The translations under genes and the position numbers were made by a program. Below the pieces are notes generated by a model that was not told the DNA's origin, did not search any database, and saw only the letters and a list, made by a program, of their open reading frames with translations. Shown in pieces: positions 29,557-39,238 of a stretch of DNA of 64,000 bases (positions are counted from its first letter, which is position 1; each line of letters starts with the position of its first letter). The stretch comes from Burkholderia sp. USMB20 (GTDB taxonomy: Bacteria; Pseudomonadota; Gammaproteobacteria; Burkholderiales; Burkholderiaceae), in contig NZ_JTAN02000010.1 in the NCBI RefSeq assembly GCF_000949135.2, forward strand, positions 186,001-250,000, read 5' to 3'.

Positions 29557-30282
29557 TCAATGCGGCAGCAGGCGCGTGAGCGCGGCGCTCGCGAGCGTCG
29601 CGATCTGCGCGAGGAAGTCGGTCGCCATCCCGTCGTGGAAGCGGCGCGGATCGGGCGAGCCGAGCACGAGCAGGCCGAACGCGGGCGCATCGGTGCCGCC
29701 GAGCGGCGCACGCAGCGCGAGCAGCGCGACCGACGTGGCCGCGCCGTCGCCGGCCGGCGCGGCTTCGGCGCCTTCCGCCGCATTCGCGGCCGGCGCCGCG
29801 AGCGCGGGCGCGAGCCACTGGGCCGCTTCGAATCCGGTGTTCGCGCCGCAGTACGGCGTCGACAGCCCGTTCGTGAAGAGGCGCACTTCCTCGCCGACCT
29901 GGCGCGCGAAATCGGCCTGCGCATAGGTCTCGGCGACGTCCCAAACGCGCAGCGCGGTCTGCGGCACGTCGAACACGTCGGCGATGCCGTCGGCGATCGT
30001 GCGCGGCAGCGCGTACGGGTCGCGTTCCGCGATCACGCGCGCGGTCCAGCGGCTGAACTTCGCGGACAGGCTGTCGTTCTCGTGGCCGTAGCGCACGAGC
30101 TCGGCGAGCCGGCGCTCGAGATGCTTGTTCTTGTCGCGCAGCATCTCCATCTGCCGCTCCTGCAGCGAGATCGCGGCCTTGCCGTGCGGGTTCGCGAGAC
30201 GGATCGTCGCGAGCAATTCCGCATGTTGCGCGAAGAATTCGGGATTGGCGAGCAGGTAGTCGGCGACTTCGCGATCGTTCAT
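29557..30282 (-). CDS. DUF484-family protein
   Basis: The 241-residue protein begins with MNDREVADYLLANPEFF, a short coiled coil (LQERQMEMLRDKNKHLERRL, about 40-60), and a GAF-like region to the end (LVLGSPDPRRFHDGMATDFL). An Ala-rich insert lies near 170. The family sits between dapF and xerC in many gammaproteobacteria and betaproteobacteria; its function is unknown. It lies 39 bp after dapF. Confidence 0.88.
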   Translation of the reverse strand: MNDREVADYLLANPEFFAQHAELLATIRLANPHGKAAISLQERQMEMLRDKNKHLERRLAELVRYGHENDSLSAKFSRWTARVIAERDPYALPRTIADGIADVFDVPQTALRVWDVAETYAQADFARQVGEEVRLFTNGLSTPYCGANTGFEAAQWLAPALAAPAANAAEGAEAAPAGDGAATSVALLALRAPLGGTDAPAFGLLVLGSPDPRRFHDGMATDFLAQIATLASAALTRLLPH

Positions 30283-30321
30283 GTGGCTGGAGCGTTCTTC
30301 GGTTATCGGGACGTTGAAGGG

Positions 30322-31191
30322 TCAGACGTTCAGGTCGATCTCGCCTTCGAACACGGTGGTGGCGGGCCCGGACATCATCAGCGCGGCGGCTTCGTCGCGC
30401 GCGCCGCCCCAGCCGATCGTCAGCGTGCCGCCATGCGTGTGCACGGTCACCGGCGAATCGAGCAGGCCGCGCCGGATGCCGGCCGCCACCGCCGCGCACG
30501 CGCCGGTGCCGCACGCGAGCGTCTCGCCCGCGCCGCGTTCGTACACGCGCAGCTTCACCTCGCTGCGCGACACGATCTGCATGAAGCCGGCGTTCACGCG
30601 CTGCGGGAAGCGGGCGTGGCGCTCGATCAGCGGGCCTTCGTCGAGCACCGGATACGCTTCGGCGTCGTCGACGACCTGCACCGCGTGCGGGTTGCCCATC
30701 GACACCGTCGAGATCCAGCGCGTGTGGCCGCCGACGTCGAGCGGCCACAGCGTGTCGTTGCCTTCCGTCCGGCCGTCGAGCCCCGCGGCGTCGAACGGCA
30801 CCTCCGCCGGCGCAAACACGGGCGCGCCCATGTCGACGACGACTTCGCCGTTGTCCTGCATCGTCAACGTGATCAGGCCCTTCATCACCTGCACGCGCAC
30901 GCTGCGCTTGTCGGTCAGGCCGCGGTCGCTGACGAACTTCACGAAGCAGCGCGCGCCGTTGCCGCAGTGTTCGACTTCGCCGCCGTCGCAATTGAAGATC
31001 CGGTACTTGAAATCCGCGCCGTCGACGGTCGGTTTCTCGACGAGCAGCAACTGGTCGGCGCCGATGCCGAAATGTCGGTTGGCGAGCGCGCGCACCTGCG
31101 CCTCGGTGAGCGGCGGCAGCGCGCGCGAATAGCTGTCGAGCACGACGAAGTCGTTGCCCGCGCCGTGCATCTTGGTGAACGAGAGTTTCAC
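30322..31191 (-). CDS. dapF: Diaminopimelate epimerase
   Basis: This 289-residue enzyme converts LL- to meso-diaminopimelate for lysine and peptidoglycan. The two catalytic Cys regions are [16 protein letters not shown] and [12 protein letters not shown], and the N-terminus [16 protein letters not shown] is typical. The GTG at 31191 is the start that fits the family; the longer frame upstream is not coding. It begins the dapF-DUF484-xerC set. A HigBA module now lies between it and lpxL. Confidence 0.95.
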   Translation of the reverse strand: MKLSFTKMHGAGNDFVVLDSYSRALPPLTEAQVRALANRHFGIGADQLLLVEKPTVDGADFKYRIFNCDGGEVEHCGNGARCFVKFVSDRGLTDKRSVRVQVMKGLITLTMQDNGEVVVDMGAPVFAPAEVPFDAAGLDGRTEGNDTLWPLDVGGHTRWISTVSMGNPHAVQVVDDAEAYPVLDEGPLIERHARFPQRVNAGFMQIVSRSEVKLRVYERGAGETLACGTGACAAVAAGIRRGLLDSPVTVHTHGGTLTIGWGGARDEAAALMMSGPATTVFEGEIDLNV

Positions 31192-31610
31192 TGGGTCCGG
31201 AATTCCATGGCGAACAGGGCGGCCGGCACGACGGACGCGGCGCGCCGTCATGCCGGGCGGCGTCGTTCGTCGTGCTGATCTCAACCGCAAATGATACATG
31301 CAGCCGACAGGGGCGTCCTGCGCGGGCGGGGCGCCGGGCGTCGTTCGGGCGGCGGAGCGCGGCGATGCAGGCCGATCGGCTGACTGGTCGCGTGGGCACC
31401 GAGTCGGCAGATTGAGGTGGCGCGGTGTGGCGAGCGTTGTCGGGACAGGTGAATCCGGCGGCATGCTGCCCGGCGTTGCCAGTGCACGGGATTTTGCCGC
31501 GTGCCTGTTTTCGTACCGGTCAAATTGACAAATCAATCAGGCGATTCGTATAGTCTGGCTATACGCCATGTGGGCCATGCCGTCGAATCGCACTCGAGTG
31601 TGGGAGGCCC
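31192..31610. other. Divergent region between dapF and higB
   Basis: About 420 bp. Most is GC-rich without a supported gene and should contain the dapF promoter. The last part (31520-31610) is AT-richer and holds the higBA promoter and operator. Confidence 0.45.
31525..31564 (+). promoter_or_regulatory. higBA promoter with overlapping operator
   Basis: TTGACA (31525-31530) and TATAGT (31549-31554) are separated by 18 bases, close to the sigma-70 consensus. An inverted repeat GTATAG (31548-31553) / CTATAC (31559-31564) overlaps the -10 box, as expected for an antitoxin operator that blocks polymerase. Confidence 0.8.
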
Positions 31611-31889
31611 ATGATCAAGTCATGGCAGCACAAGGGGCTGGAAGCGTTTTTCACGAACGGGAGCAAGGCTGGCATCCGGCCGGATCATGCCCCGAGGTTG
31701 CGGCGCCAGCTTGCCCGTCTCGACATGGCGAGCCAGCCGTTTGACATGAACGTACCCGGCTGGCGCCTGCATGGCCTCGCCGGCGGGCTGGAGGGTTACT
31801 GCTCGGTGAGCGTGAGCGTCAACTGGCGCCTGACGTTCAGATTCGAGGGCCCGGATGTCGTCCTGGTCAACTATCAAGACTATCACTGA
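31611..31889 (+). CDS. higB: HigB-like toxin (RelE superfamily)
   Basis: This 92-residue protein starts [14 protein letters not shown] and ends VLVNYQDYH, both typical of HigB mRNA interferases, with NWRLTFRF in the core. HigB cleaves mRNA on the ribosome until bound by HigA. A GGGAGG site precedes the ATG, and the antitoxin follows 14 bp later. The toxin-first order is standard for this family. Confidence 0.9.
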   Translation: MIKSWQHKGLEAFFTNGSKAGIRPDHAPRLRRQLARLDMASQPFDMNVPGWRLHGLAGGLEGYCSVSVSVNWRLTFRFEGPDVVLVNYQDYH

Positions 31890-31903
31890 GGTCATTCAAC
31901 GCC

Positions 31904-32206
31904 ATGACTCGCATCTTCAATCCGCCCCATCCGGGCGAGGCGCTGCGCGACGACGTCTTGCCGGCGCTCGGCCTGACCGTCACCGAAGCCGCCGCGCAGC
32001 TCGGCGTCACGCGCGCGGCGCTGTCGCGCATCCTGCACGGCCATGCCGGCATCTCGCCTGAAATGGCGCTGCGTCTCGAAGCGTGGCTAGGCGAGGAAAA
32101 CGGCGGGAAGGCGGATCTGTGGCTGGCGCAGCAGTCGGCCTACGATCTCTGGCAGGCGCGCGCGAAAGGCGCGCCGAAAGTGGCGAGGGTGCAGGCGCGT
32201 ATCTGA
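31904..32206 (+). CDS. higA: HigA-like antitoxin
   Basis: This 100-residue protein has the family start [20 protein letters not shown] and a helix-turn-helix ([21 protein letters not shown], about 24-44). It should neutralise HigB and bind the operator at 31548-31564. It ends 20 bp from the convergent lpxL gene. Confidence 0.9.
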   Translation: MTRIFNPPHPGEALRDDVLPALGLTVTEAAAQLGVTRAALSRILHGHAGISPEMALRLEAWLGEENGGKADLWLAQQSAYDLWQARAKGAPKVARVQARI

Positions 32207-32226
32207 CGACGCGCCCGCGGTTCGAC

Positions 32227-33111
32227 TCAATAGAGGCTCGGCTCGCCGGGCGGGCGCGTCTTGAAGCGCTTGTGCACCCAGTAATACTGCTCGGGCATCA
32301 GCGGAATCTGCTCTTCGAGGAATTCGTTCATCCGCCGCGCGTCGAGATCGTCGTCGCCGGTCGGGTAGTGATCCCACGGCTTGAACACCTTCAGCCGGTA
32401 ACCCTGGTAGTTCGGCAGCACTTCGCCGATGAACGGCACGACCTGCGCGCGGCCCGTCTTCGCGAGCCGGCCGACGGCCGTCAGCGTGCACGCGGGTACG
32501 CCGAAGAAGGGTACGAACGTCGAATTGCGCAGCCCGTAGTCCATGTCGGCGCCGAGCATCACCGGCTTGCGGTCGCGCAGCCAGCGCAGCACGACGCGCG
32601 CGCTGTCCGCGCGGCCGACCATCTCGGCGTCGAAACGCCCGCGCGCCTTCTTCGCTTCTTCCTCGAGTATCGCATTCGAGAACGGCTGGTACAGCGATCC
32701 GCAACGGCGCTGCAGCGAACGGTTCAGCCAGATCGAGCCGGCTTCGATGCCGACGAAATGCAGGCCCAGGAACAGCGTCGGGGGCAGATCGGGGTCCGTG
32801 AGATCGACCGCGCTGTCGACCTGGATCAGTTTCGCGAGCTTGCGCTCGGAGCCGAACCACTGGACGCTGCGCTCGACGTAGCTGCGGATCGCGTGGCGGA
32901 AATGCCGGCCCGCCACTTCCTCGCGCCGTTCGTCGCTCCAGTCGGGGAAGCAGAGTTTCAGATTGGTATGTACGATGCGCTTTCGCCGGCTGGGAATCTG
33001 GTACAGCAGCCAGCCGAGGCCGTCGCCGAACCGTGCGGTCAGACCGTACGGCAGCAGGGCGAGCAGCTTCAGCAAGCCGATGGCGAGGTGCGTGCCGAGG
33101 CGGCCTAGCAT
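32227..33111 (-). CDS. lpxL: Lipid A lauroyl-type acyltransferase (LpxL/HtrB family)
   Basis: The 294-residue protein has one N-terminal hydrophobic anchor (LGTHLAIGLLKLLALLPYGL) and the acyltransferase motif HFVGIE near residue 115 (the HX4E form used by LpxL). It also carries LGADMDYGLRN and QYYWVHKRFKTRP. It adds a secondary acyl chain to lipid A at the inner membrane. The ATG at 33111 gives the usual length. It is divergent from metK, with the higBA module on its 3' side. Confidence 0.9.
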   Translation of the reverse strand: MLGRLGTHLAIGLLKLLALLPYGLTARFGDGLGWLLYQIPSRRKRIVHTNLKLCFPDWSDERREEVAGRHFRHAIRSYVERSVQWFGSERKLAKLIQVDSAVDLTDPDLPPTLFLGLHFVGIEAGSIWLNRSLQRRCGSLYQPFSNAILEEEAKKARGRFDAEMVGRADSARVVLRWLRDRKPVMLGADMDYGLRNSTFVPFFGVPACTLTAVGRLAKTGRAQVVPFIGEVLPNYQGYRLKVFKPWDHYPTGDDDLDARRMNEFLEEQIPLMPEQYYWVHKRFKTRPPGEPSLY

Positions 33112-33194
33112 GCGGAATCTCCGTGGGGCCGGCTGGCCGGCGCGTTGCGAACAGGGGGGTAGGACAGCGGACGATGCAGCACGTGTGGCGCTCT

Positions 33195-33221
33195 GTGACA
33201 ATTCACGAAAGCCGCTATAAT
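33195..33221 (+). promoter_or_regulatory. metK promoter
   Basis: A perfect -10 box TATAAT (33216-33221) lies 15 bases after GTGACA (33195-33200), a plausible -35. Transcription from here would begin near 33228 and give a leader of about 150 nt. Confidence 0.7.
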
Positions 33222-33375
33222 ACGGGCTTCGCCGAGTTAACTGACAACTTGCGGGGCGAAGCCGGCTGGCGCGAAGCGCGCTGCCCGGTCCTGGTAATCC
33301 GCTAAAGCGTCGCCGCTTCAGGCCAACGAAGCTGGCTACGTGAAACCCACCGTAACCACACAGGAGCCTGAAAAA
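33222..33375 (+). ncRNA. Structured metK 5' leader (candidate riboregulator)
   Basis: The leader starts with a 9-bp stem GGCTTCGCC (33225-33233) / GGCGAAGCC (33255-33263) with inner AGTT/AACT pairing. A long segment follows containing CGCTAAAGCG, and it ends just before the AGGAG site of metK. It does not match a SAM aptamer I know, but its length and structure ahead of the SAM synthetase gene make control plausible. Confidence 0.35.
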
Positions 33376-34563
33376 GTGGCAAACGATTATCTCTTCACGT
33401 CCGAATCCGTCTCCGAAGGCCATCCGGACAAGGTCGCGGACCAAATCTCGGACGCGATTCTCGACGCCATCCTCGAGCAGGACAAATACTCCCGCGTTGC
33501 GGCCGAAACGCTGTGCAACACGGGTCTCGTCGTGCTGGCCGGTGAAATCACCACGACGGCCAACATCGACTACATCCAGATCGCGCGCGACACCATCAAG
33601 CGCATCGGCTACGACAACACCGACTACGGCATCGACTACAAGGGCTGCGCGGTGCTCGTCGCGTACGACAAGCAGTCGCCGGACATCGCGCAAGGCGTCG
33701 ACCGCGCGCATGACGACAACCTCGATCAAGGCGCGGGCGACCAGGGCCTGATGTTCGGTTACGCATGCGACGAAACGCCGGAACTGATGCCGCTGCCGAT
33801 CTACCTGTCGCACCGTCTCGTCGAGCGCCAGGCCAGCCTGCGCCGCGACGGCCGCCTGCAGTGGCTGCGCCCGGACGCGAAGTCGCAGGTCACGGTCCGC
33901 TACGTCGACGGCAAGCCCGATTCGATCGACACCGTCGTGCTGTCGACGCAGCACGCACCGGACATCGAGCTGCCGGCGCTGCGCGAAGCCGTGATCGAGG
34001 AAATCATCAAGCCGACGCTGCCGGCCGACCTGATCAAGGGCGACATCAAGTTCCTGGTGAACCCGACCGGCCGGTTCGTGATCGGTGGCCCGCAGGGCGA
34101 CTGCGGCCTGACGGGTCGCAAGATCATCGTCGATACCTACGGCGGTGCCGCACCGCACGGCGGCGGCGCGTTCTCGGGCAAGGATCCGTCGAAGGTCGAC
34201 CGTTCGGCAGCGTATGCCGGCCGTTACGTCGCGAAGAACATCGTCGCGGCAGGCCTCGCGTCGCGCGCGCTGATCCAGGTGTCGTACGCGATCGGCGTTG
34301 CCGAGCCGACCTCGGTGATGGTCAACACGTTCGGCACGGGCCGCGTGTCGGATGCGGTGATCACGAAGCTCGTGCGCGAGCATTTCGACCTGCGTCCGAA
34401 GGGCATCATCAAGATGCTCGACCTGCTGCGCCCGATCTACGAGAAGACGGCCGCTTACGGCCACTTCGGCCGCGACGAGCCGGAATTCTCGTGGGAAGCA
34501 ACCGACAAGGCACTCGCGCTGGCCGAAGCGGCTGGCGTGGAGCCGACGGCACGCGTCGCATAA
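33376..34563 (+). CDS. metK: S-adenosylmethionine synthetase
   Basis: The 395-residue enzyme makes SAM from methionine and ATP. Signature segments are [18 protein letters not shown] near the N-terminus, [15 protein letters not shown] near 118, [20 protein letters not shown] near 255, and [14 protein letters not shown] chose the GTG at 33376 because an AGGAG sits nine bases upstream and the length matches the family; an in-frame ATG at 33340 has no such site. An intrinsic terminator follows. Confidence 0.96.
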   Translation: MANDYLFTSESVSEGHPDKVADQISDAILDAILEQDKYSRVAAETLCNTGLVVLAGEITTTANIDYIQIARDTIKRIGYDNTDYGIDYKGCAVLVAYDKQSPDIAQGVDRAHDDNLDQGAGDQGLMFGYACDETPELMPLPIYLSHRLVERQASLRRDGRLQWLRPDAKSQVTVRYVDGKPDSIDTVVLSTQHAPDIELPALREAVIEEIIKPTLPADLIKGDIKFLVNPTGRFVIGGPQGDCGLTGRKIIVDTYGGAAPHGGGAFSGKDPSKVDRSAAYAGRYVAKNIVAAGLASRALIQVSYAIGVAEPTSVMVNTFGTGRVSDAVITKLVREHFDLRPKGIIKMLDLLRPIYEKTAAYGHFGRDEPEFSWEATDKALALAEAAGVEPTARVA

Positions 34564-34582
34564 GCGTCGTCCGCCTGAAACG

Positions 34583-34608
34583 AAAAACCCCGGCATGCCG
34601 GGGTTTTT
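34583..34608 (+). terminator. Intrinsic terminator after metK
   Basis: A 26-bp perfect palindrome (AAAAACCCCGGC...GCCGGGGTTTTT) is followed by more T residues. Confidence 0.92.
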
Positions 34609-34682
34609 TTATGCGCGTCGCACGCCGGCGGAATGACGGCGCGCGCGACGATCGTGGCGGGCAGCGTGCCGCCGGCTCGGCT

Positions 34683-35024
34683 TCAGCGTGCGCCGAACCC
34701 GAACCAGCCGTTGCTCGCCGCGAGGCGGCGCGGGCGATTGACGCGGCGCTGCGGGCCCAGCGTGCGGCGCAGCGCGAGCGCGCGCAGCGACGACGGCTTC
34801 TGCAGCAGCGAGCGCAGGCCGGCGCGGCGGGCGAACGCCTGTGCGCTCATCATCGAGAAGAACGCGTGGAACCACGCGCGGATGCCGTCCAGCCGGCTGT
34901 GCGCGTGCGTGTGCTCGGCGAGCGCCTGCGTGCGCGCGCGGTGATGGCGCAGCGGGCGGGCGGGAGCGGACGGCACGACGCGCTTCGCAGCGCGGCTGAG
35001 ACGGGAAGTCAGACGGAATGGCAT
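34683..35024 (-). CDS. Hypothetical basic protein
   Basis: A 113-residue frame, rich in Arg and Ala, with a central segment IRAWFHAFFSMMSAQAFARR that could be an amphipathic helix. No family is recognised and the ribosome site is weak, so the call rests on frame length and position after metK. Confidence 0.35.
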   Translation of the reverse strand: MPFRLTSRLSRAAKRVVPSAPARPLRHHRARTQALAEHTHAHSRLDGIRAWFHAFFSMMSAQAFARRAGLRSLLQKPSSLRALALRRTLGPQRRVNRPRRLAASNGWFGFGAR

Positions 35025-35377
35025 GTGAACGATGCTTCGCTTGTATGGATGGCGCCCTTGAAGAGCGCACTGGTATGAACGGCCTCGGATGGCGCAACGG
35101 ATCTTACCGAAAGTCGTTGCGCGCCGCGCCCGCCAGAATTGACAGGCCGCGACAGGCTACCGGGGTTTCATGACGTGCAAAAGTCGCGATAAACCCTTGT
35201 GCCGCAAGCGTGTCGTCGCATACCGCCTGTCGCTGAGGCTCGCGCGGCGCCGCACAGTTCCCTTGAGCCAGATCAAATCGGCGATTGGCATGCCCCTGCG
35301 TACGACAATGGCGCTGTTCGCGGCATCCGGCGCCGATTTACAATCGTCACATTCACACAATAAACGTCTGGCATCCC
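35025..35377. other. Intergenic region upstream of the PhyH gene
   Basis: About 350 bp with less GC than its surroundings near 35330-35375 (TTACAATCGTCACATTCACACAATAAAC). It probably holds the promoter of the next gene. No supported coding region was seen. Confidence 0.4.
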
Positions 35378-36151
35378 ATGTCGTCTTCATTGCAGTCGGA
35401 ATCGATCCGCGCGCAAGTCGCGGAATTGCGCGAACGCGGCTTCGTCGTCGCGCGCGGCCTCGTCGGCGAAGCGCAGTGCGCGACGCTCAAGCAGATCGCG
35501 GCGCGCCAGTTGCAGGAAGCGGCGGAGCCGATCGAGTTCGAGGCGGATTTGCGCTACCCGGGCGCGCCCGAGTCGAAGCATGCGCCGGGCGGGCATACGG
35601 TGCGGCGGCTGCTGGACGCCTACACGCGCGATCCGGCGTTCGCCGAGCGCGCGATCGCGCCGGAAATCGGCGCGTGGATGCGCGAGTACTTCGGCGAGCA
35701 GCCGGTGCTGTCGCGCGCGCATCACAACTGCATGATGACGAAGCATCCGGCGTACGGCAGCCTGACGGGCTGGCATCGCGACTTCCGCTACTGGTCGTTC
35801 GAACGTGCGGACATGGTGTCGGTGTGGCTCGCGCTCGGCCCGGAAACGAATGAAAACGGGGCGCTCTGGCTGGTGCCGGGCTCGCACACGGCCGAATTCG
35901 GGCCGGAAGCGTTCGACGACGCGAAGTTCTTCCGCAGCGACCTGCCGGAAAACCGCAAGATGATCGACGCGGCAACCTGCCCGCCGCTCCAGACGGGCGA
36001 CGTCGTGTTTTTCCACTGCAACACGCTGCATTCGGCGGGGCAGAACCGCTCCGACCAGGTGAAGTTCTCGCTCGTCTACACGTATCACGGCGTGAGCAAC
36101 CGGCCGGTGCCGGGCACGCGTTCGGCGGCGAAGCCGGAAGTGCAGTTCTAG
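35378..36151 (+). CDS. Phytanoyl-CoA dioxygenase (PhyH) family protein
   Basis: This 257-residue Fe(II)/2-oxoglutarate-dependent oxygenase carries the iron-binding HRD in LTGWHRDFRYW near residue 132 and the distal His in FFHCNTLHSAGQNRS near 215, where the Arg would hold 2-oxoglutarate. NENGALWLVPGSHT is a typical PhyH segment. The substrate is unknown. The ATG at 35378 was chosen over an upstream start at 35285, which lacks family similarity. Confidence 0.83.
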   Translation: MSSSLQSESIRAQVAELRERGFVVARGLVGEAQCATLKQIAARQLQEAAEPIEFEADLRYPGAPESKHAPGGHTVRRLLDAYTRDPAFAERAIAPEIGAWMREYFGEQPVLSRAHHNCMMTKHPAYGSLTGWHRDFRYWSFERADMVSVWLALGPETNENGALWLVPGSHTAEFGPEAFDDAKFFRSDLPENRKMIDAATCPPLQTGDVVFFHCNTLHSAGQNRSDQVKFSLVYTYHGVSNRPVPGTRSAAKPEVQF

Positions 36152-36223
36152 CAGCGGTTCGGGCGGCGCTGCAGCCGCGTCGATGGTTCGATGCGGCGCG
36201 GCGGCCGCATGAGCGGATGAAGA

Positions 36224-36246
36224 AACGGGCGGCCTGGCCGCCCGTT
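36224..36246. terminator. Terminator between convergent genes
   Basis: AACGGGCGGC (36224-36233) pairs with GCCGCCCGTT (36237-36246) around CTG, followed by GCGTTTT on the plus strand. It lies between the PhyH gene and the DUF3185 gene. Confidence 0.75.
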
Positions 36247-36309
36247 GCGTTTTGTGCGGCCCGCATCGCGCGAGGCGGGCACGTCGTCGTGCGTCGCGCG
36301 GCTGCGTGA

Positions 36310-36516
36310 TCAGCGCTTGTTGGCCGGCATCGCGAGGCCGATCAGGCCGATCAGCATCGCGACGGCGCCGCCGGCGATCAGCAGGATCGTTTTCGTGGCG
36401 GGCGAGCCGGTGAAGAAGCGCGACACGTTGTCGTTGATCGAATGGAACGACTGGCCGCCGAAATACAGCAGCACGACGCCGCCGACGAGCAGCGCAACCG
36501 AGATGACCCGGGACAT
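36310..36516 (-). CDS. DUF3185-family small membrane protein
   Basis: The 68-residue protein has two hydrophobic helices (ISVALLVGGVVLLYFGG and TILLIAGGAVAMLIGLIGLAM) around the linker SFHSINDNVSRFFTGSPATK, matching DUF3185. Function is unknown. The ATG at 36516 follows a GAGG site. Confidence 0.82.
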   Translation of the reverse strand: MSRVISVALLVGGVVLLYFGGQSFHSINDNVSRFFTGSPATKTILLIAGGAVAMLIGLIGLAMPANKR

Positions 36517-36700
36517 ACCAACCTCGCTGTAACGGTGATTCGAGACGCCGCAGTGTAGGCGACGCGCGCAGCCGCGTCCATTGCCGTGCGCGCATCGGCC
36601 ACGTTCGCTACCATAGCCGTCGTATGTTTCCTTCGCCGCCGGCGCGTGATGTTCGCGCGCGGCGCGCGTCCCTTCCCCGACGTCCTGACGGAACCGACTC

Positions 36701-37744
36701 ATGGCCTACGAAGCAGCTTCCGAACGTTATGCCGACATGCAATACCGCACCTGCGGCAAATCCGGGCTCAAACTGCCCGCCCTGTCGCTCGGCCTGTGGC
36801 ACAACTTCGGCGACTCGACGCCGATCGCGACGCAGCGCGAGATCCTGCGCACCGCGTTCGACCTCGGCATCAATCACTTCGACCTCGCGAACAACTACGG
36901 GCCGCCGTACGGCAGCGCCGAAACCAACTTCGGCCGGCTGCTGAAGGAAGATTTCCGGCCGTACCGCGACGAGCTGCTGATCTCGACGAAGGCCGGCTGG
37001 GACATGTGGCCGGGGCCGTACGGCAGCGGCGGCGGGTCGCGCAAGTACGTGCTCGCGAGCCTTGACCAGAGCCTGCAGCGCATGGGCCTCGACTACGTCG
37101 ACATCTTCTATTCGCACCGCTTCGACGCGCACACGCCGCTCGAGGAAACCGCCGGCGCGCTCGCATCGGCCGTGCAGCAGGGCAAGGCGCTGTATATCGG
37201 CATCTCGTCGTACTCGGCCGCGAAGACGCGCGAGATGGCCGAACTGCTCGCGCAATACAAGGTGCCGCTGCTGATCCACCAGCCGTCGTACAACATGCTG
37301 AACCGCTGGATCGAGCCGGACCTGCTCCGCACGCTCGACGAGATCGGCACGGGCAGCATCGCGTTCACGCCGCTCGCGCAGGGGCTGCTGACGTCGAAAT
37401 ACCTGAACGGCGTGCCGGACGACGCACGCGTGAACAAACCGGGCGGCGGCTCGCTGAAGCAGGATCACCTGAGCGCGGAGAACCTCGAGCACGTGCGCAA
37501 GCTCAACGGCATCGCCGAGCGGCGCGGGCAGAGCCTCGCGCAAATGGCGCTCGCGTGGGTGCTGCGCAATGGCCGCGTGACGTCCGCACTGATCGGCGCA
37601 AGCCGTGCGGAGCAGGTGCGTGAAAACGTCGGCGCGCTGAAGAATCTCGAATTCTCGGCCGACGAACTCGCGGAGATCGATCGCCACGCGATCGAGGGCG
37701 GCATCAATCTGTGGGAAAAGCCGTCCACCGATCAGGCGATCTGA
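36701..37744 (+). CDS. mgrA: Aldo/keto reductase, YghZ (L-glyceraldehyde 3-phosphate reductase)-like
   Basis: This 347-residue (beta/alpha)8 NADPH-dependent reductase carries the catalytic motifs GINHFDLANNYGPPYGSAE (Asp and Tyr), ISTKAGWDMWPGPYG (Lys) and YSHRFD (His). The long form with YGSGGGSRKYV is characteristic of the YghZ branch, which reduces methylglyoxal and related aldehydes. It stands alone. Confidence 0.87.
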   Translation: MAYEAASERYADMQYRTCGKSGLKLPALSLGLWHNFGDSTPIATQREILRTAFDLGINHFDLANNYGPPYGSAETNFGRLLKEDFRPYRDELLISTKAGWDMWPGPYGSGGGSRKYVLASLDQSLQRMGLDYVDIFYSHRFDAHTPLEETAGALASAVQQGKALYIGISSYSAAKTREMAELLAQYKVPLLIHQPSYNMLNRWIEPDLLRTLDEIGTGSIAFTPLAQGLLTSKYLNGVPDDARVNKPGGGSLKQDHLSAENLEHVRKLNGIAERRGQSLAQMALAWVLRNGRVTSALIGASRAEQVRENVGALKNLEFSADELAEIDRHAIEGGINLWEKPSTDQAI

Positions 37745-37863
37745 CCGGCAGCAACGACCGTCGATACGGGATGCGACGCATTGCATGCCGTATCGACGCG
37801 CACGCACACACGCCGTCGCGTCGCTGCAATGCAGCGACGTGACCGCCGCGCGCCGACGCGTCG

Positions 37864-38049
37864 CTAGAGGAGTGCAGGCAGGCCCTCGACGAGCAATACC
37901 GCAACGCCGACGCCGAGGATGACGCCGAGCACGCGCAGCAGGTTGTGGCGGAATTCGGTTGCGCACGGCACCGCGCCGAGAAATAGCGCTCCGGCCAGCG
38001 CCATCGGAATCAACAGGATGAAGTCGCCGATCGTGAAATAGGTCGTCAT
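37864..38049 (-). CDS. Small two-helix membrane protein
   Basis: A 61-residue protein starts MTTYFTIGDFILLIPMALAG and has two predicted helices with a short loop (AVPCATEFRHNLLR). A GGAGACACGC site precedes the ATG at 38049, so it is likely a real gene. Family and function are unknown. Confidence 0.6.
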   Translation of the reverse strand: MTTYFTIGDFILLIPMALAGALFLGAVPCATEFRHNLLRVLGVILGVGVAVLLVEGLPALL

Positions 38050-38356
38050 GCGTGTCTCCGTAGTCGGCCGGAACAGGCGCATGCGCGTCTTCCAGCCCCA
38101 TGCCGGGCATTTCTCTTGTTGGGCCGACCGATTCGCGATTGCGAGCGGGTCGGACAGTTCGAGTATAGGCAAGCTCGCCGCGTTTTTCGCTATCCGAACC
38201 ATTAAAAGTATGCGGAAAACCCGGGGGATTCCGCATTTTTCCCGCGAATTGGACGAATGCCTTGCGCCAGTCTTTCCCGTTCCTTTCGATTGGCGCGGAA
38301 ACGTCGTACGTGTTCGCTACGGGCTGCCGCACCCGCGGGCGCGGCAGCTTGGCCGC

Positions 38357-39238
38357 TTACGCGCGATCGGGTTGCGCGCGAACGGCGGGCGTGCGGAACA
38401 CGAGCGCGAGGCCCCCGACGATCGCCCCCATGCCGGCGAGCGCGAGCGGTTCGGGCCGGTTGCCGAGCCAGAGCGCGTCCATCAGCGTGGTGACGACGGG
38501 CACGAGATAGAACAGGCTCGTCACGTTGACGAGATCGCCGCGCTGCATCAACCGGTAGAACAGCAACTGCGCGATCACCGAGATCACGATCCCGAGCCAC
38601 AGCAGCGGCACGACGAACGCCCAGCCGATCTCGAGCGAGATCGGCCGGAACGGCAGGATCGCCATGCACAGCACGAGGCCGATCGCGTTCTGCAGCGGCA
38701 GCACGTCGGCAGGCGCCGCGCGCACGCGCTTTTGCAGCAGCGAGCCGGCGGTCAGCGCGACGAGCGCCGTGAGCGCGCAGGCGACGCCGATGACCGGCAG
38801 GCCGGCACCGCCCACGCCGCGGCACACGACGAGCGCGAGACCGGCCAGCGACAGCCCGAGCCCGGCGATACGCATCGGTTGCCAGCGCCGCTCGACGATC
38901 GCGAGCGTGAGGATCGGCTGCACGCCGAGGATCGTCGCGAGCACGCCCGGCGCGATCCCGCGGTCGAGCGCGAGCAGGTAGAAGATCGAATAGCCGCCCA
39001 TCATCAGCAGGCCGGTCAGCGCGGCCATGCGGCGCTCGCCGCGTGGCGGCAGCCAGCGTCCGCGCATGACGGCCAGCGCGAGCAGCACGAGTGACGCGAG
39101 CGCGAATCGCGCGGTGAGAAAGACGAACGCGGATGCGTGATGCAGACCGAGTTCCGCGAAGATCGCGCCGCTGCTCCACAGCAGGACGAAGAGCGACGTC
39201 ACGCCATGCGCGGCGAGCGCGCGTTTGAACGAAACCAT
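38357..39238 (-). CDS. EamA/DMT-superfamily transporter
   Basis: A 293-residue protein with ten hydrophobic helices and two EamA repeats (first around FVLLWSSGAIFAELGL, second beginning near LVALTAGSLLQKR). DMT permeases export metabolites or amino acids; the substrate is not readable. I chose the ATG at 39238 over one 36 bp upstream because the first helix starts soon after it. Confidence 0.85.
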   Translation of the reverse strand: MVSFKRALAAHGVTSLFVLLWSSGAIFAELGLHHASAFVFLTARFALASLVLLALAVMRGRWLPPRGERRMAALTGLLMMGGYSIFYLLALDRGIAPGVLATILGVQPILTLAIVERRWQPMRIAGLGLSLAGLALVVCRGVGGAGLPVIGVACALTALVALTAGSLLQKRVRAAPADVLPLQNAIGLVLCMAILPFRPISLEIGWAFVVPLLWLGIVISVIAQLLFYRLMQRGDLVNVTSLFYLVPVVTTLMDALWLGNRPEPLALAGMGAIVGGLALVFRTPAVRAQPDRA

